From: Bryobacterales bacterium
Lineage (GTDB): Bacteria > Cyanobacteriota > Vampirovibrionia > Obscuribacterales > Obscuribacteraceae
NCBI GenBank assembly: GCA_903970295.1
Contig: CAJCHQ010000413.1
Coordinates: 1-6,962 of the forward strand
Length of the DNA stretch: 6,962 nucleotides
Direction of reading: 5' to 3'
Shown here: in pieces, positions 6,715 to 6,962 of the stretch
Numbering within the stretch: the first letter of the stretch is position 1
How the letters are laid out: the number at the start of each line of letters is the position of its first letter
Made by a program: the position numbers and the translations under genes
Notes under the pieces: generated by a model
Told to the model about the DNA's origin: nothing
The model's input: only the letters and a program-made list of their open reading frames with translations
The model's database searches: none

Positions 6715-6878
6715 GGCGGCAAAAATGCTCGAAAACCTGAGGAGACCTTGAACTCCCTTAGATTAGAACTTAATAGTGCCGGGGTAAATCGGGGGAACTC
6801 CCACAAGCGTGGGAGAACTACGATGATTTCGTCATTTCGGGCAATATTGCCTGCCATTTCCGAACCGGGCGCGTCCCA
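6715..6878. other. Intergenic region upstream of the DUF2225-like gene
   Basis: These 164 nt lie between the stop of the right-edge gene and the ATG at 6714. I see no coding sequence I would defend. They hold the hairpin at 6798-6815, two copies of gaactccc (6750-6757 and 6795-6802, 45 nt apart), and weak promoter-like hexamers on the minus strand (TTTACC, 17 nt, TAATCT). No consensus-quality promoter or ribosome site stands out. A promoter for the downstream genes here is plausible by position but not shown. Confidence 0.4.
6798..6815 (-). terminator. Hairpin after the right-edge gene, possible weak terminator or operator
   Basis: The sequence ctcccac-aagc-gtgggag is a perfect 7-bp GC-rich stem with a 4-nt loop, 63 nt beyond the stop codon of the right-edge gene. 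On the minus strand it is followed by TTCCCCC, not a T-run, so it fails the classical intrinsic terminator test. An alternative short stem, ggga-ac-tccc (6793-6802), overlaps its left arm. It may be a terminator with a poor U-tract, an RNA-stability element or a protein-binding palindrome. Confidence 0.4.
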
Positions 6879-6962
6879 TTAGTCTTCTTCGCCTCTGTCG
6901 TATTGGCTGAAGCGTCGGTTCATATTTTTCGATTGCTTCATTTGTTGGCGCAGCAGGGGATC
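6879..6962 (-). CDS. C-terminal end of an unidentified protein, cut by the window edge
   Basis: Twenty-seven residues and a TAA stop (6881-6879) are visible, reading in from the right edge; the sequence ends FSQYDRGEED. It is hydrophilic, basic in the middle and acidic at the end, like a disordered tail. I do not recognise the protein. This frame was preferred to the competing open frame (ending at 6832) because its codons are like those of the other genes, whereas the competitor runs through a cluster of AGG/CGA/AGA/AGA/CTA codons. The assignment is tentative because so little is visible. Confidence 0.5.
   Translation of the reverse strand, partial: DPLLRQQMKQSKNMNRRFSQYDRGEED

Noticed and set aside
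6672..6857. Minus-strand open frame of 61 codons across the intergenic region
   Set aside because: It overlaps the start of the DUF2225-like gene in another frame, its start lacks a ribosome site, and its translation has no recognisable features.
6484..6882. Plus-strand open frame of 132 codons spanning the start of the DUF2225-like gene and the upstream gap
   Set aside because: Half of it is antisense to the zinc-ribbon region, and the rest covers the hairpin region. It has no recognisable domain or ribosome site.
6832..6960. Alternative minus-strand frame open at the right edge, ending in TGA at 6832-6834
   Set aside because: It runs through a dense cluster of AGG/CGA/AGA/CTA codons unlike the other genes. 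The frame ending at 6879 looks more natural, though the evidence is short for both.

Overview
All the coding capacity I can support in this window lies on the minus strand, so transcription reads from high to low coordinates. The genes, in transcription order, are: the last 27 residues of an unidentified protein (6879-6962); a 245-residue zinc-ribbon plus TPR protein resembling DUF2225 (5977-6714); a 112-residue two-helix membrane protein resembling TraL/VirB3 (5570-5908); a 935-residue TraC/VirB4-type ATPase (2752-5559); a 237-residue membrane-anchored protein resembling TraE/VirB8 (2026-2739); and the first 649 residues of a VirD4/TraG-type coupling ATPase that runs off the left edge (1-1949). 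The long plus-strand open frames are shadows of these genes.

The four genes from 5908 to 1 look like one operon encoding part of a type IV secretion or conjugation machine. The gap before traC is 10 nt, the gap before the TraE-like gene is 12 nt, and the gap before the coupling ATPase is 76 nt. The expected roles come from the families: the TraL-like protein anchors the TraC ATPase at the inner membrane, the TraE-like protein is an inner-membrane scaffold with an extracytoplasmic NTF2-like domain, and the VirD4-like ATPase delivers substrate to the channel. The families match the F-type branch (TraL, TraC, TraE), but the order L-C-E-coupling ATPase is not that of the F plasmid, and the sequences are clearly divergent. 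No relaxase, pilin, TraK/TraB/TraV set or origin of transfer is visible. Whether the system moves DNA or protein cannot be told from here.

Two properties stand out. The coupling ATPase has about 190 residues of proline-, methionine- and glutamine-rich sequence before its only predicted membrane helix, where classical VirD4 proteins begin almost at once with two helices. The TraE-like protein has an Ala/Pro/Gln-rich stalk between its helix and its folded domain. The two intergenic regions (5909-5976 and 6715-6878) carry short repeats and a hairpin that may be regulatory.

The DNA has intermediate GC content (about half) and the genes use mixed codons. The divergent F-like proteins and the DUF2225-like neighbour suggest a bacterium outside the well-studied Proteobacteria. 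A Vampirovibrionota/Cyanobacteria-related lineage would fit, but this is a guess. No rRNA, tRNA, CRISPR array, insertion sequence or attachment site was seen.
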